Part shown: positions 56,337-64,000 of the stretch, piece after piece
How positions within the stretch are numbered: position 1 is the stretch's first letter
Layout of the letters: every line of letters begins with the position of its first letter
Assembly (NCBI RefSeq): GCF_002368335.1
Contig: NZ_AP018288.1
Coordinates: 8,109,762 to 8,173,761 of the forward strand
DNA: 64,000 nucleotides
From: Nostoc sp. NIES-4103
GTDB lineage: Bacteria > Cyanobacteriota > Cyanobacteriia > Cyanobacteriales > Nostocaceae
Direction of reading: 5' to 3'
The notes under the pieces: model-generated
The model's database searches: none
What the model saw: only the letters and a program-made list of their open reading frames with translations
Told to the model about the DNA's origin: nothing
Made by a program: the position numbers and the translations under genes

Positions 56337-57170
56337 TTAATATGATGTGATTAACAATTCGTAAATTATTCCTCTTCTTTTAATATTAGAATTAATTGAA
56401 CGCGAGGCTGCTATTGGATAAATATTAAAATCAATTTGCTTATACAGATTTCTGATAAAAGCACAATCTGAATTACATATCATTACTTTCACACCACGAC
56501 TTGCAAGTTCTGCACAAGTATCTCTTAAAAGTTCTTGCTCTTTTTCACCAAAAGAATTACCATTATAACCTGTAAAATAGCTGGTATTACTTATAGGATG
56601 GTAAGGTGGATCGCAAAACACGAAATCTTCACTACTAGTTGCTTGATTCAGTACATCTGTAAAATCTGCCTGTTTAATCTGTGATGTAGAAAGTGCTGCT
56701 GAAGCTGCTCTGAGTAAATTTTCTGGACATATATTAGGATTTTCGTACCTGCCTAACGGTACATTAAATTGTCCTTGAGAGTTGACTCGATATAGACCAT
56801 TAAAACAAGTCTTATTCAAATAAATTAAACGAGCAGCTTTTTCTAGATCACTGCCTCCAGAATTAGCTCTGATATGATAGTAATAGTCCCTATTATGTTT
56901 GATTTGATGTTCTTTAAGTAAACAGATTAATTCCTCAACATTATCTCTAACACAGCGATAAGTAGTAATTAATTCAGAGTTAATATCAGTTAAAACAGCT
57001 GCGATTGGTTGGAGATAGAAAAAAACAGCACCTCCACCTAAAAAAGGTTCATAGTAATTATTGTAATCCTTGGGAAAAAAAGGAATATATTGTTGAATTA
57101 ACCTACTTTTACCACCTGCCCACTTTAAAAATGGACGTGGGTAAGCTGCTTTAGGGATTTGAGTTACCAT
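56337..57170 (-). CDS. D12-class DNA adenine methylase (Dam-like)
   Basis: 277 residues. AdoMet motif I is FLKWAGGKSRLI at 14-25, with the catalytic motif IV DPPY in FVFCDPPYHP. Between them CFNGLYRVNSQGQFNVPLGRY resembles the target-recognition block of Dam and DpnII-group methylases, so GATC is the likely target; the HIP1 octamer GCGATCGC, abundant here, contains GATC. It methylates adenine N6. Tail-to-tail with the PD-(D/E)XK gene. Confidence 0.93.
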   Translation of the reverse strand: MVTQIPKAAYPRPFLKWAGGKSRLIQQYIPFFPKDYNNYYEPFLGGGAVFFYLQPIAAVLTDINSELITTYRCVRDNVEELICLLKEHQIKHNRDYYYHIRANSGGSDLEKAARLIYLNKTCFNGLYRVNSQGQFNVPLGRYENPNICPENLLRAASAALSTSQIKQADFTDVLNQATSSEDFVFCDPPYHPISNTSYFTGYNGNSFGEKEQELLRDTCAELASRGVKVMICNSDCAFIRNLYKQIDFNIYPIAASRSINSNIKRRGIIYELLITSY

Positions 57171-57337
57171 TTAGTCAAAGTTTAACTGAAACTAGGTTAC
57201 TAAATATAACAAAATTTAACTGAAGAAGCATATTTTATATTAACTGGGTAATTTTTCACCTGTATAGATTACAATTGGTAATGGATAAAGCACATCAAAA
57301 CAAACCTTAAGTTTATAGCAAGGCAGTTTATATTCAA

Positions 57338-57544
57338 ATGTTTGATGGATTTTGGGATAACGTCTTTCGCTACCCCCGCTACTTTGTTACTGTTCTGTTG
57401 GGCGTGTTCCTGAACACGATCGCGCCGTTAATGCCCCTTTTAAAACGCCCTGTCACCTTAATCGCTCTCTTGGGTTTATTTGTAGGCAGTTTGGTGTTTG
57501 TGACTCTTACCCTACGCGCTATGCTAGGCTTGAGTACAATCTAG
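57338..57544 (+). CDS. DUF751 (Ycf33) family membrane protein
   Basis: 68 residues with two hydrophobic helices. The pattern MFDGFWDNVFRYPRYFVTVL and RPVTLIALLGLFVGSLVFVT is that of the DUF751/Ycf33 family, found in cyanobacteria and algal plastids, function unknown. It lies 123 bp upstream of rbfA on the same strand, a neighbourhood seen in cyanobacteria. Confidence 0.92.
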   Translation: MFDGFWDNVFRYPRYFVTVLLGVFLNTIAPLMPLLKRPVTLIALLGLFVGSLVFVTLTLRAMLGLSTI

Positions 57545-57667
57545 ACGTAGCTCTATTAGGGGTCTGCCCTACAGGCTGTTACCACTCTTCAGGCAAGGTC
57601 AAGGATTTTCCTTCACCAGCTTGCTATTATTAATGTCGTACAACCTCCCAGAGGAGGCGTAACTACT

Positions 57668-58087
57668 ATGGCTACAAATCGCCGCGTTTCCCGTGTTGCT
57701 GAATTAATTAAACGGGAAGTTAGCCAAATGCTACTTAACGGAATTAAAGACGATCGCGTGGGTACAGGAATGGTAAGTGTTACTGATGTAGATGTTTCTG
57801 GCGATCTACAACATGCCAAAATCTACGTCAGTATTTATGGTACAGAAGAAGCCAAAGCAGCAACAATGGCAGGCTTAAGGTCAGCGACGGGTTTTGTCCG
57901 TAGCGAACTCGGTGCGCGGGTAAGGCTGCGTCGCACACCAGAAGTAACTTTTATCGAAGACCGCTCAATAGAACGCGGTACGAAGGTGCTGTCACTCTTG
58001 AACCAACTCCAGTATGAGCGATCGCCCCAAACTCCAGCAGTAGCAGAAAATACTACAGACGAACATGATGATAAATCTTGGGAATAA
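57668..58087 (+). CDS. rbfA: Ribosome-binding factor A (RbfA)
   Basis: 139 residues with the KH-like fold that binds the 30S subunit during late maturation and cold adaptation. [39 protein letters not shown] and [20 protein letters not shown] are the family blocks. AGGAGG lies 11 bases before the ATG. A hairpin with T-tail at 58150-58176 probably ends the transcript. Confidence 0.97.
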   Translation: MATNRRVSRVAELIKREVSQMLLNGIKDDRVGTGMVSVTDVDVSGDLQHAKIYVSIYGTEEAKAATMAGLRSATGFVRSELGARVRLRRTPEVTFIEDRSIERGTKVLSLLNQLQYERSPQTPAVAENTTDEHDDKSWE

Positions 58088-58149
58088 GTAACTTACACAA
58101 CAATGTAACTTTAGAACAATTACTTCCTAGGGCATTCGCCAAACAGTTT

Positions 58150-58176
58150 ACAGACGTGATTGTGTCACGTCTGTTT
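58150..58176 (+). terminator. Rho-independent terminator after rbfA
   Basis: A perfect 10-bp stem ACAGACGTGA / TCACGTCTGT with a TTGTG loop (58150-58174) is followed by TTTC. Positioned 63 bp after the rbfA stop. Confidence 0.7.
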
Positions 58177-58199
58177 CAATGTGAATATACAGGGAAGTA

Positions 58200-58382
58200 G
58201 AGGAGCGGGGGAGCTTTCCAAGCAGAGGAGCAGGGGAGTGGGGGAGCAGGGGAGAGAATTCTGAGATAATTTCTCTTTGTCTCCCTCATCTCCCTCATCC
58301 CCCTCATCCCCCTCATCCCCCTCATCCCCCTCATCCCCCTCATCCCCCTCATCCCCCTCATCCCCCTCATCCCCCTCATCCT
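58200..58382. repeat. Nonamer tandem repeats (CCCTCATCC)
   Basis: GGGAGC/GGGGAGCAG units at 58205-58250, then about thirteen copies of CCCCTCATC from 58281 to 58382. An open frame on the minus strand (repeating GMR) is an artefact of the nine-base period. Confidence 0.92.
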
Positions 58383-59147
58383 GAAATTTACGTAACCTGA
58401 TCCCTCGCTACAGCTCAAATAGGCGATTTGGCGAGTAATTCACACAAGTTACTGCTACCTTAGAGGCACATCATCCCACCGTAGAACAAGTGTTGATACT
58501 AAGTTGCAGTTTGACCTATATACAATTTCTTCTCCTGTGCGCCCCTGCGCCCCTGACCCCCTCTCTAAATGTAACTTGGTATAAACTATGGCAGTCTGTT
58601 TATTTACTGTCTTGCAATTACCCCAAAATCTATGGTCGTTTTTTAAGAAATTATTAATAGATCGCGGTTTACAAGTTTTCGTGGTGTACGGTAGCGCTTA
58701 TATTTTGCAACAGTTTATACCGTTGCTCTTAACATAAATCCTTGGATTATTGAGCTATGGACAAATACTAGTATCTTTGGGCATAGCTTCATACTGTTTT
58801 TTAAATACATCAGTAATCGACCATAGGAACTCTTCAAAAGCCACACAATTATGCTTAAAAGTAGTCATAGCAAAACTTTCAAACCTGTAAAATGCCTGTC
58901 ATACAAAGTTTTCAGCAGGTTAAGTTAATAACCCAAAGATGACAAAATGAAGCATATTTACGGCAATTGTCAGCAATTGTTGACAAAATTAACATTTCTT
59001 TAGATAATTTGAGGATATGTAGCGTCAAAATGAAATAAGTTCCGTATAGCAAACTACAAAACCTAGCCACAAGTCTAAATCCCTGCCATGTTTGTTCCCA
59101 ATAATTAATGGGAACACTATCTACGTGTAAATTTGTGAGTAAAAACA
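58383..59147. other. Intergenic region, no gene seen
   Basis: About 765 bp of AT-rich sequence. CCCCTGCGCCCCTGACCCCC near 58540 is a low-complexity patch. The frames at 58912-59148 and others lack binding sites. Confidence 0.5.
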
Positions 59148-59384
59148 ATGAGTGTGAATACGGTGCCCTCTATCAATTACTACTCTCTGGATGTAATTCA
59201 AGACGAAGCTCGCCGATTAGTGCAAAAGGGGATGATCAGCCGACAACAGCCAATATATACACTCTGCCAATACATCCCAGCAAGAGAGTGGGTTTGCGTC
59301 GAATGTGAGTTGGAGAAATGTGACTTTCTATTACGCGATCGCATCGGCGATCTGATTGGTCGTGAACAATGGGACAACGACTAA
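59148..59384 (+). CDS. DUF4327 family protein
   Basis: 78 residues with the cyanobacterial DUF4327 pattern: YSLDVIQDEARRLVQKGMIS, RQQPIYTLCQYIPAREWVCV and ECELEKCDFLLRDRIGDLIG. Function unknown; widely conserved in cyanobacteria. A hairpin terminator candidate lies 257 bp downstream. Confidence 0.9.
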   Translation: MSVNTVPSINYYSLDVIQDEARRLVQKGMISRQQPIYTLCQYIPAREWVCVECELEKCDFLLRDRIGDLIGREQWDND

Positions 59385-59640
59385 TTAATTATGTAATTTC
59401 AGATTTTGGATTGGGACTTGATTTTGGATGACTAGATTTGACGATAAACGATTAACCGCCCAAATTGAGGGATAGTCTCTGCTTTTGAGCAATATTTCCT
59501 GATCCAAAATCTCTAATTTTCCATTAACCCAAAAGCATTAGAGTCCAATTTATACAACTTTTTACCAAGCGCGATCGCATTGAAAAAAAGTTGTATGAGA
59601 ATTCAGTCTTATTACTTAAAGGTTTTATGTAGTTTTACTG

Positions 59641-59682
59641 ACCGGGGTAGTTTTGCGTAATCAACTACTCCGGTAATTTTTT
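59641..59682 (+). terminator. Rho-independent terminator-like hairpin
   Basis: ACCGGGGTAGTT (59641-59652) pairs with AACTACTCCGGT (59663-59674), with one G-T pair, and is followed by AATTTTTT. The upstream plus-strand gene is DUF4327, 257 bp away, so an unseen short RNA could also end here. Confidence 0.65.
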
Positions 59683-59744
59683 ACAAGTATTGTTACAAGT
59701 GCGTTGCTGACTGTTCAGTGTTGACACTCAACAGTCAACAACAA

Positions 59745-59891
59745 GGGTAGGGTGTAGGGTTTAGGGTGTGGGGTGTAGGGAAACCATCAATAAACTTAGT
59801 TGCTCTGTATCGTTTTTCTTTGGGGTTAGATTTTTGCTCACACCCCGCCCCGAAGGGGCTAATCATAAGTCAACAGTCATCAGTCATCAAA
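59745..59891. repeat. TAGGGTG repeats and CCCCGAAGGGG hairpin
   Basis: TAGGGTGTAGGGTTTAGGGT (59747-59777) and CACCCCGCCCCGAAGGGGC (59840-59858) lie between DUF4327 and the minus-strand hypothetical gene, followed by GTCATCA heptamers. Confidence 0.7.
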
Positions 59892-60245
59892 TTACCCCAC
59901 TTGCTCTAAATACTGGTTAAGGTCTTCAATAACCCTAGTAAGTTCAGCTTCTGTAGTTAAGCGAATGTTGATATCGCGGACGGTAAGCAGGACTTTAGCA
60001 GCAAAGGGGGTAGGCCAGATATTAGGATTACAGAAAATTTCTAAAAATACTTCACCAGTGTAACGATATTCTAAGGGAGGCTGGGGAGTGGCTTTAGTGC
60101 TGCCTGGAGTGGCTTTAGCAGCGACAGCTTTCAGCCGTTGCATCAATTCATCTATCGCTGCTTTTAATTCCCGCGCTGCTTGGGGTGAAAAACTGAAGGA
60201 AACAGAACCTTCAACTAAGTTAAGTGTAAGAGGAGTCGAAGACAT
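59892..60245 (-). CDS. Hypothetical protein (117 aa), probably conserved in cyanobacteria
   Basis: 117 residues: an N-terminal strand-rich part (LTLNLVEGSVSFSFSPQAAR), a helix ELKAAIDELMQRLKAVAAKA, a Pro/Thr linker and a C-terminal domain YRYTGEVFLEIFCNPNIWPT followed by TVRDINIRLTTEAELTRVIE. No signal or membrane segment. I do not recognise a named family. Codon use fits neighbours. Confidence 0.65.
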   Translation of the reverse strand: MSSTPLTLNLVEGSVSFSFSPQAARELKAAIDELMQRLKAVAAKATPGSTKATPQPPLEYRYTGEVFLEIFCNPNIWPTPFAAKVLLTVRDINIRLTTEAELTRVIEDLNQYLEQVG

Positions 60246-60639
60246 GAGCTATTTATTAAAACTTCTTGATGATTACCTATATTACCGGAATAGTTGATTT
60301 GGTCAGAGGTAACTAATATCAATAGGAATTATGCGTAGAGGTACTAGTGTAATATCTGAAATTTAGTAACATTGTGAACTTGACTAAAGGATTTGCAAAC
60401 AAAGTAAATTAATTAAAATTTTTCTGCTAGTAATGCCAAAAATATGCTCTTACCTACTAAGCCATTACCATGAATTACCAAGCTTGTAACTAATGTTAGT
60501 CAAAATTAATCTCAATAAAATCCTATCTGTTTTAAAGACTATAGAGATAATTAATTCTTACTGTGTAAGATATTGATACATTTTAATTTTATTTTAAGTT
60601 TTACATTAGAAGTCATAGAACTGGAGTGACAAATTATCT
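60246..60639. other. Intergenic region between divergent genes
   Basis: 394 AT-rich bases between a minus-strand and a plus-strand gene, so both promoters should be here. No repeat or clear box was found. Confidence 0.4.
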
Positions 60640-61536
60640 ATGACATACGATAACCGCGCCACAGTGCGAAAGGTTTTAATTATCACGTTATTCCTCAACT
60701 TGTTCGTTATGGGGTTGAAAGCCGTTGTAGGATACTGGACGGGTTCTTTAAGCTTACTTGCTGATGCTTTGCATAGTGTGACAGATAGTGCTAACAATGT
60801 TTTAGGATTATTTGCCAGTAAATTTTCTTCACCATACCCCGATCGCGAACATCCCTACGGACACCAGAAGTTTGAAGCTGTAGGCGCTTTAGGAATTGCT
60901 GCTTTTTTAGGAATCGCCTGTTTTGAAATCCTCCAAGGTGCAATTGAGCGAATTATCAAGGGTAGTGCCCCTGTGAAAATATCACCACCTGAACTGTGGT
61001 TATTACTAATTGTTTTGGGTGTAAATATTTTTGTCGCCTATTACGAACGGAGTGTTGGTAAGCGCGTAGGTAGTCCCATTTTGATAGCCGATGCTAAACA
61101 TACCATGAGCGATGTTTGGGTGACAATTACTGTCATCGCAGGGTTGATAGGAGTTTGGCTAGGTTATCAATGGCTAGATATAGTTTTAGCTTTTCCTGTG
61201 GCTTTATTGGTATTTTGGAGTGGTTGGTCAGTTTTAAAAGAAAATTTACCTTGGCTTGTAGACCAAATGGCGATCGCACCAGAAGCAATACATGCGATCG
61301 CAACTTCTGTACCTGGGGTAATTAACTGTCATAATATCGCTTCTCGCGGTGTTCTTGGTCGCCAAGTGTTCATCGAAATGCATTTAATAGTAGATGCACC
61401 AGATGTAGAAACAGCACACCGCATCACTGAAGAAGTGGAAAGACGGCTAGAAGAAAGATTCAATCCAGTCAGGATTTTAATTCACGTTGAACCACCAAGA
61501 TACCAGTCTGAGCAAATTAGCTTTGAGTCTAAATGA
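60640..61536 (+). CDS. Cation diffusion facilitator (CDF) transporter
   Basis: 298 residues with six predicted transmembrane helices and a cytoplasmic C-terminal domain. The metal-site residues are in ADALHSVTDSAN (helix 2; Asp42 and the HxxxD pair 45-49) and IADAKHTMSDVWV (helix 5). PYGHQKFEAVGAL is the conserved loop. It exports divalent cations (Zn, Co, Fe, Mn, Cd) in exchange for protons; the specific metal is not set by these motifs. ATG 60640. Monocistronic. Confidence 0.95.
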   Translation: MTYDNRATVRKVLIITLFLNLFVMGLKAVVGYWTGSLSLLADALHSVTDSANNVLGLFASKFSSPYPDREHPYGHQKFEAVGALGIAAFLGIACFEILQGAIERIIKGSAPVKISPPELWLLLIVLGVNIFVAYYERSVGKRVGSPILIADAKHTMSDVWVTITVIAGLIGVWLGYQWLDIVLAFPVALLVFWSGWSVLKENLPWLVDQMAIAPEAIHAIATSVPGVINCHNIASRGVLGRQVFIEMHLIVDAPDVETAHRITEEVERRLEERFNPVRILIHVEPPRYQSEQISFESK

Positions 61537-61669
61537 CTGATGACTATTGACTATTGACTATTGTCTGTCATCGGTCAATGACCTTTACAAGTAATTATGC
61601 AATGAATATGTGCTTTAACTTAATATTAGAGGTGCTGTGATGAATTAAAAAATGCAGCATTATATGTAA

Positions 61670-62899
61670 ATGCGCCGCTTATTTGCCTGTTTTACCTGTA
61701 GCTTACTAATTTTACTTCCTAGCTCTGGCACTCTTGCCGAAGATGAAATCAGTCCACCAAAATCTGATAATTGTCAACGTCATCAGTCTTCACCGAATTT
61801 CCTGGTTGTGGGTGGTGGTGGTGCGCCTTATTTCAATGAAATCGCTTTAGAGAAAAATGTACTTTACTTTCAGCGCACTCTGCAATTTATGGGGTACAAC
61901 CCACAACAAGTAAGCTCGATTTTCTTTGCCAATGGTAACGATGGACAAGCTTCTGTGCGCTATATCAATTCCAAAAGAGAAGAACAATTTAAACAACCAG
62001 AAATTCCTCATCTGAAAGGTGCTACTACTTTCAGCAATATACAACGTTATTTTCAACAGTTAGCACAATTGCAAAATTCTCAACTCTCATTTTTATACTT
62101 TACAGGACATGGAGGAAAAAATAAACAAGACTTAGATAACAATTCCTTCTATTTGTGGAATGAAGAACAACTGAGTGTGAAGCAGTTGTCTCAAATGCTA
62201 GACAAAATGCCGACAAGGACATCTGTTGTCGCCATGATGGCACAGTGTTATTCTGGTTCATTTGCTAATTTTATCTACGAAGGTGGCGATACTAAACGTC
62301 CTGTGGCGCTTCAGACTCGTTGTGGCTTCTTTGCGACGATTAAAACTCTACCTTCTGTAGGCTGTACAGCAGAGGTAAACGAAGCCGACTATCGAGATTA
62401 TAGTTCTAGCTTTTTTGCTGGTTTAAGTGGACGCGATCGCATCGGTAAAGTTGTGAATTCCGCAGACTACAACAAAGATGGACGGGTATCCTATGCTGAA
62501 GCCCATGCTTTCGCTAAGGTAGATGAAGAAACTATTGATTTGCCCATATCCACCTCAGAGGCTTGGTTGCAGCGCAAATTTTCTCAACAACAGCAAACGG
62601 CAATTCTGAGTCAACCGATTAACAACATTTTACAGACAGCGCGTCCAGAACAGCGTTATGTAGTAGATTCTCTAGTCAAGAAGTTTGAGTTAGACAAGCA
62701 AAAGCCTTTTAAGCAAAATTTGCAGAATTTGAATAGCGCCAAACCTCAAACCGACGAACAGCAAGCTTATATCAAGCGTTTAGAGATGGAATTGATTAAC
62801 ATTGCCAAAGAAAAGCAAATCCGTAACTCAGGCAATAAAAAAGATATTGGCATACTTGAGCGTTTGGTGAAGTGTGAAAGTGGTTATTGGAGGAAGTGA
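61670..62899 (+). CDS. Caspase-fold (clan CD) protease-like protein with EF-hand loop
   Basis: 409 residues with a signal peptide (about 1-23, ending GTLAE). A caspase/legumain-like core follows: His147 in YFTGHGG and Cys193 in AQCYSGSF form the expected dyad, each at the end of a hydrophobic strand. Between it and the C-terminal helices, DYNKDGRVSYAE at 266-277 is a complete EF-hand loop (Asp, Asn, Asp, Glu at 1, 3, 5 and 12), suggesting calcium control as in many metacaspases. The rest is helical. An exported, calcium-dependent peptidase is likely; substrate unknown. Confidence 0.85.
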   Translation: MRRLFACFTCSLLILLPSSGTLAEDEISPPKSDNCQRHQSSPNFLVVGGGGAPYFNEIALEKNVLYFQRTLQFMGYNPQQVSSIFFANGNDGQASVRYINSKREEQFKQPEIPHLKGATTFSNIQRYFQQLAQLQNSQLSFLYFTGHGGKNKQDLDNNSFYLWNEEQLSVKQLSQMLDKMPTRTSVVAMMAQCYSGSFANFIYEGGDTKRPVALQTRCGFFATIKTLPSVGCTAEVNEADYRDYSSSFFAGLSGRDRIGKVVNSADYNKDGRVSYAEAHAFAKVDEETIDLPISTSEAWLQRKFSQQQQTAILSQPINNILQTARPEQRYVVDSLVKKFELDKQKPFKQNLQNLNSAKPQTDEQQAYIKRLEMELINIAKEKQIRNSGNKKDIGILERLVKCESGYWRK

Positions 62900-62990
62900 G
62901 GGAGATGGGGGAGATGAGGGAGATGAGGGAGATGAGGGAGATGAGGGAGATGAGGGAGATGAGGGAGATGAGGGAGATGAGGGAGAGAAT
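62897..62990. repeat. Nonamer tandem repeat (GGGAGATGA)
   Basis: Ten or so units of GGGAGATGA or GGGAGATGG immediately follow the caspase-like gene's stop codon. They are the reverse complement type of the CCCTCATCT repeats seen elsewhere. Confidence 0.92.
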
Positions 62991-63006
62991 AACTATTGAC
63001 TATTGA

Positions 63007-63411
63007 CTAATTTCTACAAGAAGCAACTACATCTGCTACAATCTCCACCAACTCACTTGGATCTACTGGTTTAGGCACATGAGTCTGGAAACCAGCTTCT
63101 AAGGCACGGATACGATCCTCACTATCAGCATAGGCAGTTAAAGCAACCGCAGGGACTTTTCTCTCTCTATATGCTGTCATTGCGCGGACTTTGCGGATCA
63201 GGGTGTAGCCATCTTCACCAGGCATGGCAATATCAAAGATAAAGACATCAGGTTGCCAGTGATTTAGCGCTTCTAGGGCAGCCACTGCCGATGCAACTGC
63301 AAGGACGGTGGCACCATCTGCTTCCAATACGGTAGTGATGTAAAAGCGGCTATCATCGTCATCATCAACTACGAGGATTTTTAAGCCAGCAAGAGGTAGA
63401 GGAGGTTGCAT
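63007..63411 (-). CDS. Single-domain response regulator
   Basis: 134 residues, a receiver domain alone. The acidic pocket is VVDDDDD at 14-20, the phospho-acceptor Asp60 in VFIFDIAMPGEDG, the switch Thr in AVALTAYA, and the Lys in HVPKPVD. With no output domain it should act through protein contacts. The nearest kinase in the window (36.9-40.6 kb) is too far to assume pairing. Confidence 0.93.
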   Translation of the reverse strand: MQPPLPLAGLKILVVDDDDDSRFYITTVLEADGATVLAVASAVAALEALNHWQPDVFIFDIAMPGEDGYTLIRKVRAMTAYRERKVPAVALTAYADSEDRIRALEAGFQTHVPKPVDPSELVEIVADVVASCRN

Positions 63412-64000
63412 AAAATCTCCATTGTGTTGGAAAACAGATAAATTACAACTAATGAACTATTTGGTTTTTCCTCAGTTAACGTCTCAATGGCAATTTTACT
63501 GCGATCGCGCCTATTGTTATTGCTCAAAAATTCCTTTCATTCAGGAGCAATAGCTGGTGTTTGTAATTCTTGCCCCAGAAAATTCCCAAATTACTGATTT
63601 TTGTAACTACTGATACAGAAAACTTGTCCATATAGTATTTAGCACAAAAATGTAATTTAAGTTAATAAACTTAAACTTTTTTTCACACTGCTATAAACAG
63701 AGGTTTACGCAAAAAAAGCAGCAATTTTAAAGGAATAATGCAATACTCGCTCAACCAGTCAAGCAACATTATTATAAATGTGATTGACTACATCTGTACT
63801 ATAGTTATGCTTGGACTGTAGAAAACTATTGACCAAAACAGCAGCTAACTGTGAATTCCCAACAAGGAGAAAGATAGCAACCTCCCCTCTTAAAACAAAC
63901 TTTTCAAATCCTAATATCATATATAGAACGTTAGTCATTAGTCATTTGTCATTAGTCATTTGTCATTAGTTATTCTCCCCCCATCTCCCCCATCTCCCCC
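63412..64000. other. Right-edge intergenic region
   Basis: About 590 bp of mostly AT-rich DNA without a supported gene. 63930-63980 holds CATTAGT heptamers and the last 25 bases CCCCCATCT repeats, so the next gene lies beyond the window. Confidence 0.6.

Noticed and set aside
57545..57667. Possible tRNA or structured RNA between DUF751 and rbfA
   Set aside because: I tried to fold a cloverleaf around TAGGGGTCTGCCCTACAGGC but found no acceptor stem or T-loop GTTC motif in the right place.
58176..58418. 80-codon frame made of GMR repeats
   Set aside because: It is produced by the nine-base repeat. The sequence is low-complexity and has no start signal.

Overview
The window reads as the chromosome of a filamentous, probably heterocyst-forming cyanobacterium (Nostocales). 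The support is: very frequent GCGATCGC (HIP1) octamers; heptamer and nonamer short tandem repeats in many intergenic gaps; a HetZ-family protein; DUF751/Ycf33 and DUF4327 proteins; a cyanobacterial-type filamentous haemagglutinin; and large CBS/GAF/PAS/GGDEF/EAL and CHASE3 hybrid-kinase sensors. No rRNA, tRNA or CRISPR array was recognised.

Left end (1-8.1 kb) is the most unusual part. Four minus-strand genes, in transcription order, are: a small membrane protein (8067-7570), a metallophosphoesterase fused to a SIR2-like domain (7209-5053), a 1303-residue protein with two STAND-type NTPase modules and fourteen WD40 repeats (5020-1109), and, cut by the window edge, a YbaK/ProX-type aminoacyl-tRNA deacylase domain fused to a tRNA-dependent cyclodipeptide synthase (993-1). 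The middle two genes are 32 bp apart. I read this as a candidate conflict/defence operon in which a WD40-STAND sensor could control an NAD- or nucleotide-directed effector and an enzyme that consumes charged tRNA. Two predicted catalytic residues are substituted (His to Tyr in SIR2, Lys to Glu in YbaK). The functional link is inference.

The 9.5-30.4 kb stretch is mainly housekeeping and signalling: rtcB plus archease (RNA ligation), a 63-bp minisatellite, a Uma2 nuclease, FtsH, a phosphoribosyltransferase, a TAXI binding protein, a CBS-GAF-PAS-GGDEF-EAL c-di-GMP protein, DUF1350, a TMEM175-like channel, a GT4 glycosyltransferase, a TetR regulator followed by an HlyD-type adaptor with no pump beside it, and a CAP-domain protein.

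The 31.5-36.1 kb stretch is a mobile/decay zone: an intact IS605-type element (tnpA and tnpB divergent), a truncated sigma-70 gene at its right end, a PEP-CTERM-like alpha/beta hydrolase, a ParE toxin pseudogene, a 338-bp MITE with terminal inverted repeats, and a bulb-lectin remnant.

From 36.9 to 64 kb come a CHASE3 hybrid kinase with three receiver domains (dispersed repeats inserted in its linker), a Ser/Gly-rich haemagglutinin, two paralogous lipoproteins, larC bracketed by inverted repeats, threonylcarbamoyl-AMP synthase, a HetZ-family gene, a convergent PD-(D/E)XK nuclease/Dam-like methylase pair, DUF751 and rbfA, a CDF transporter, a caspase-like protein with an EF-hand loop, and a single-domain response regulator.
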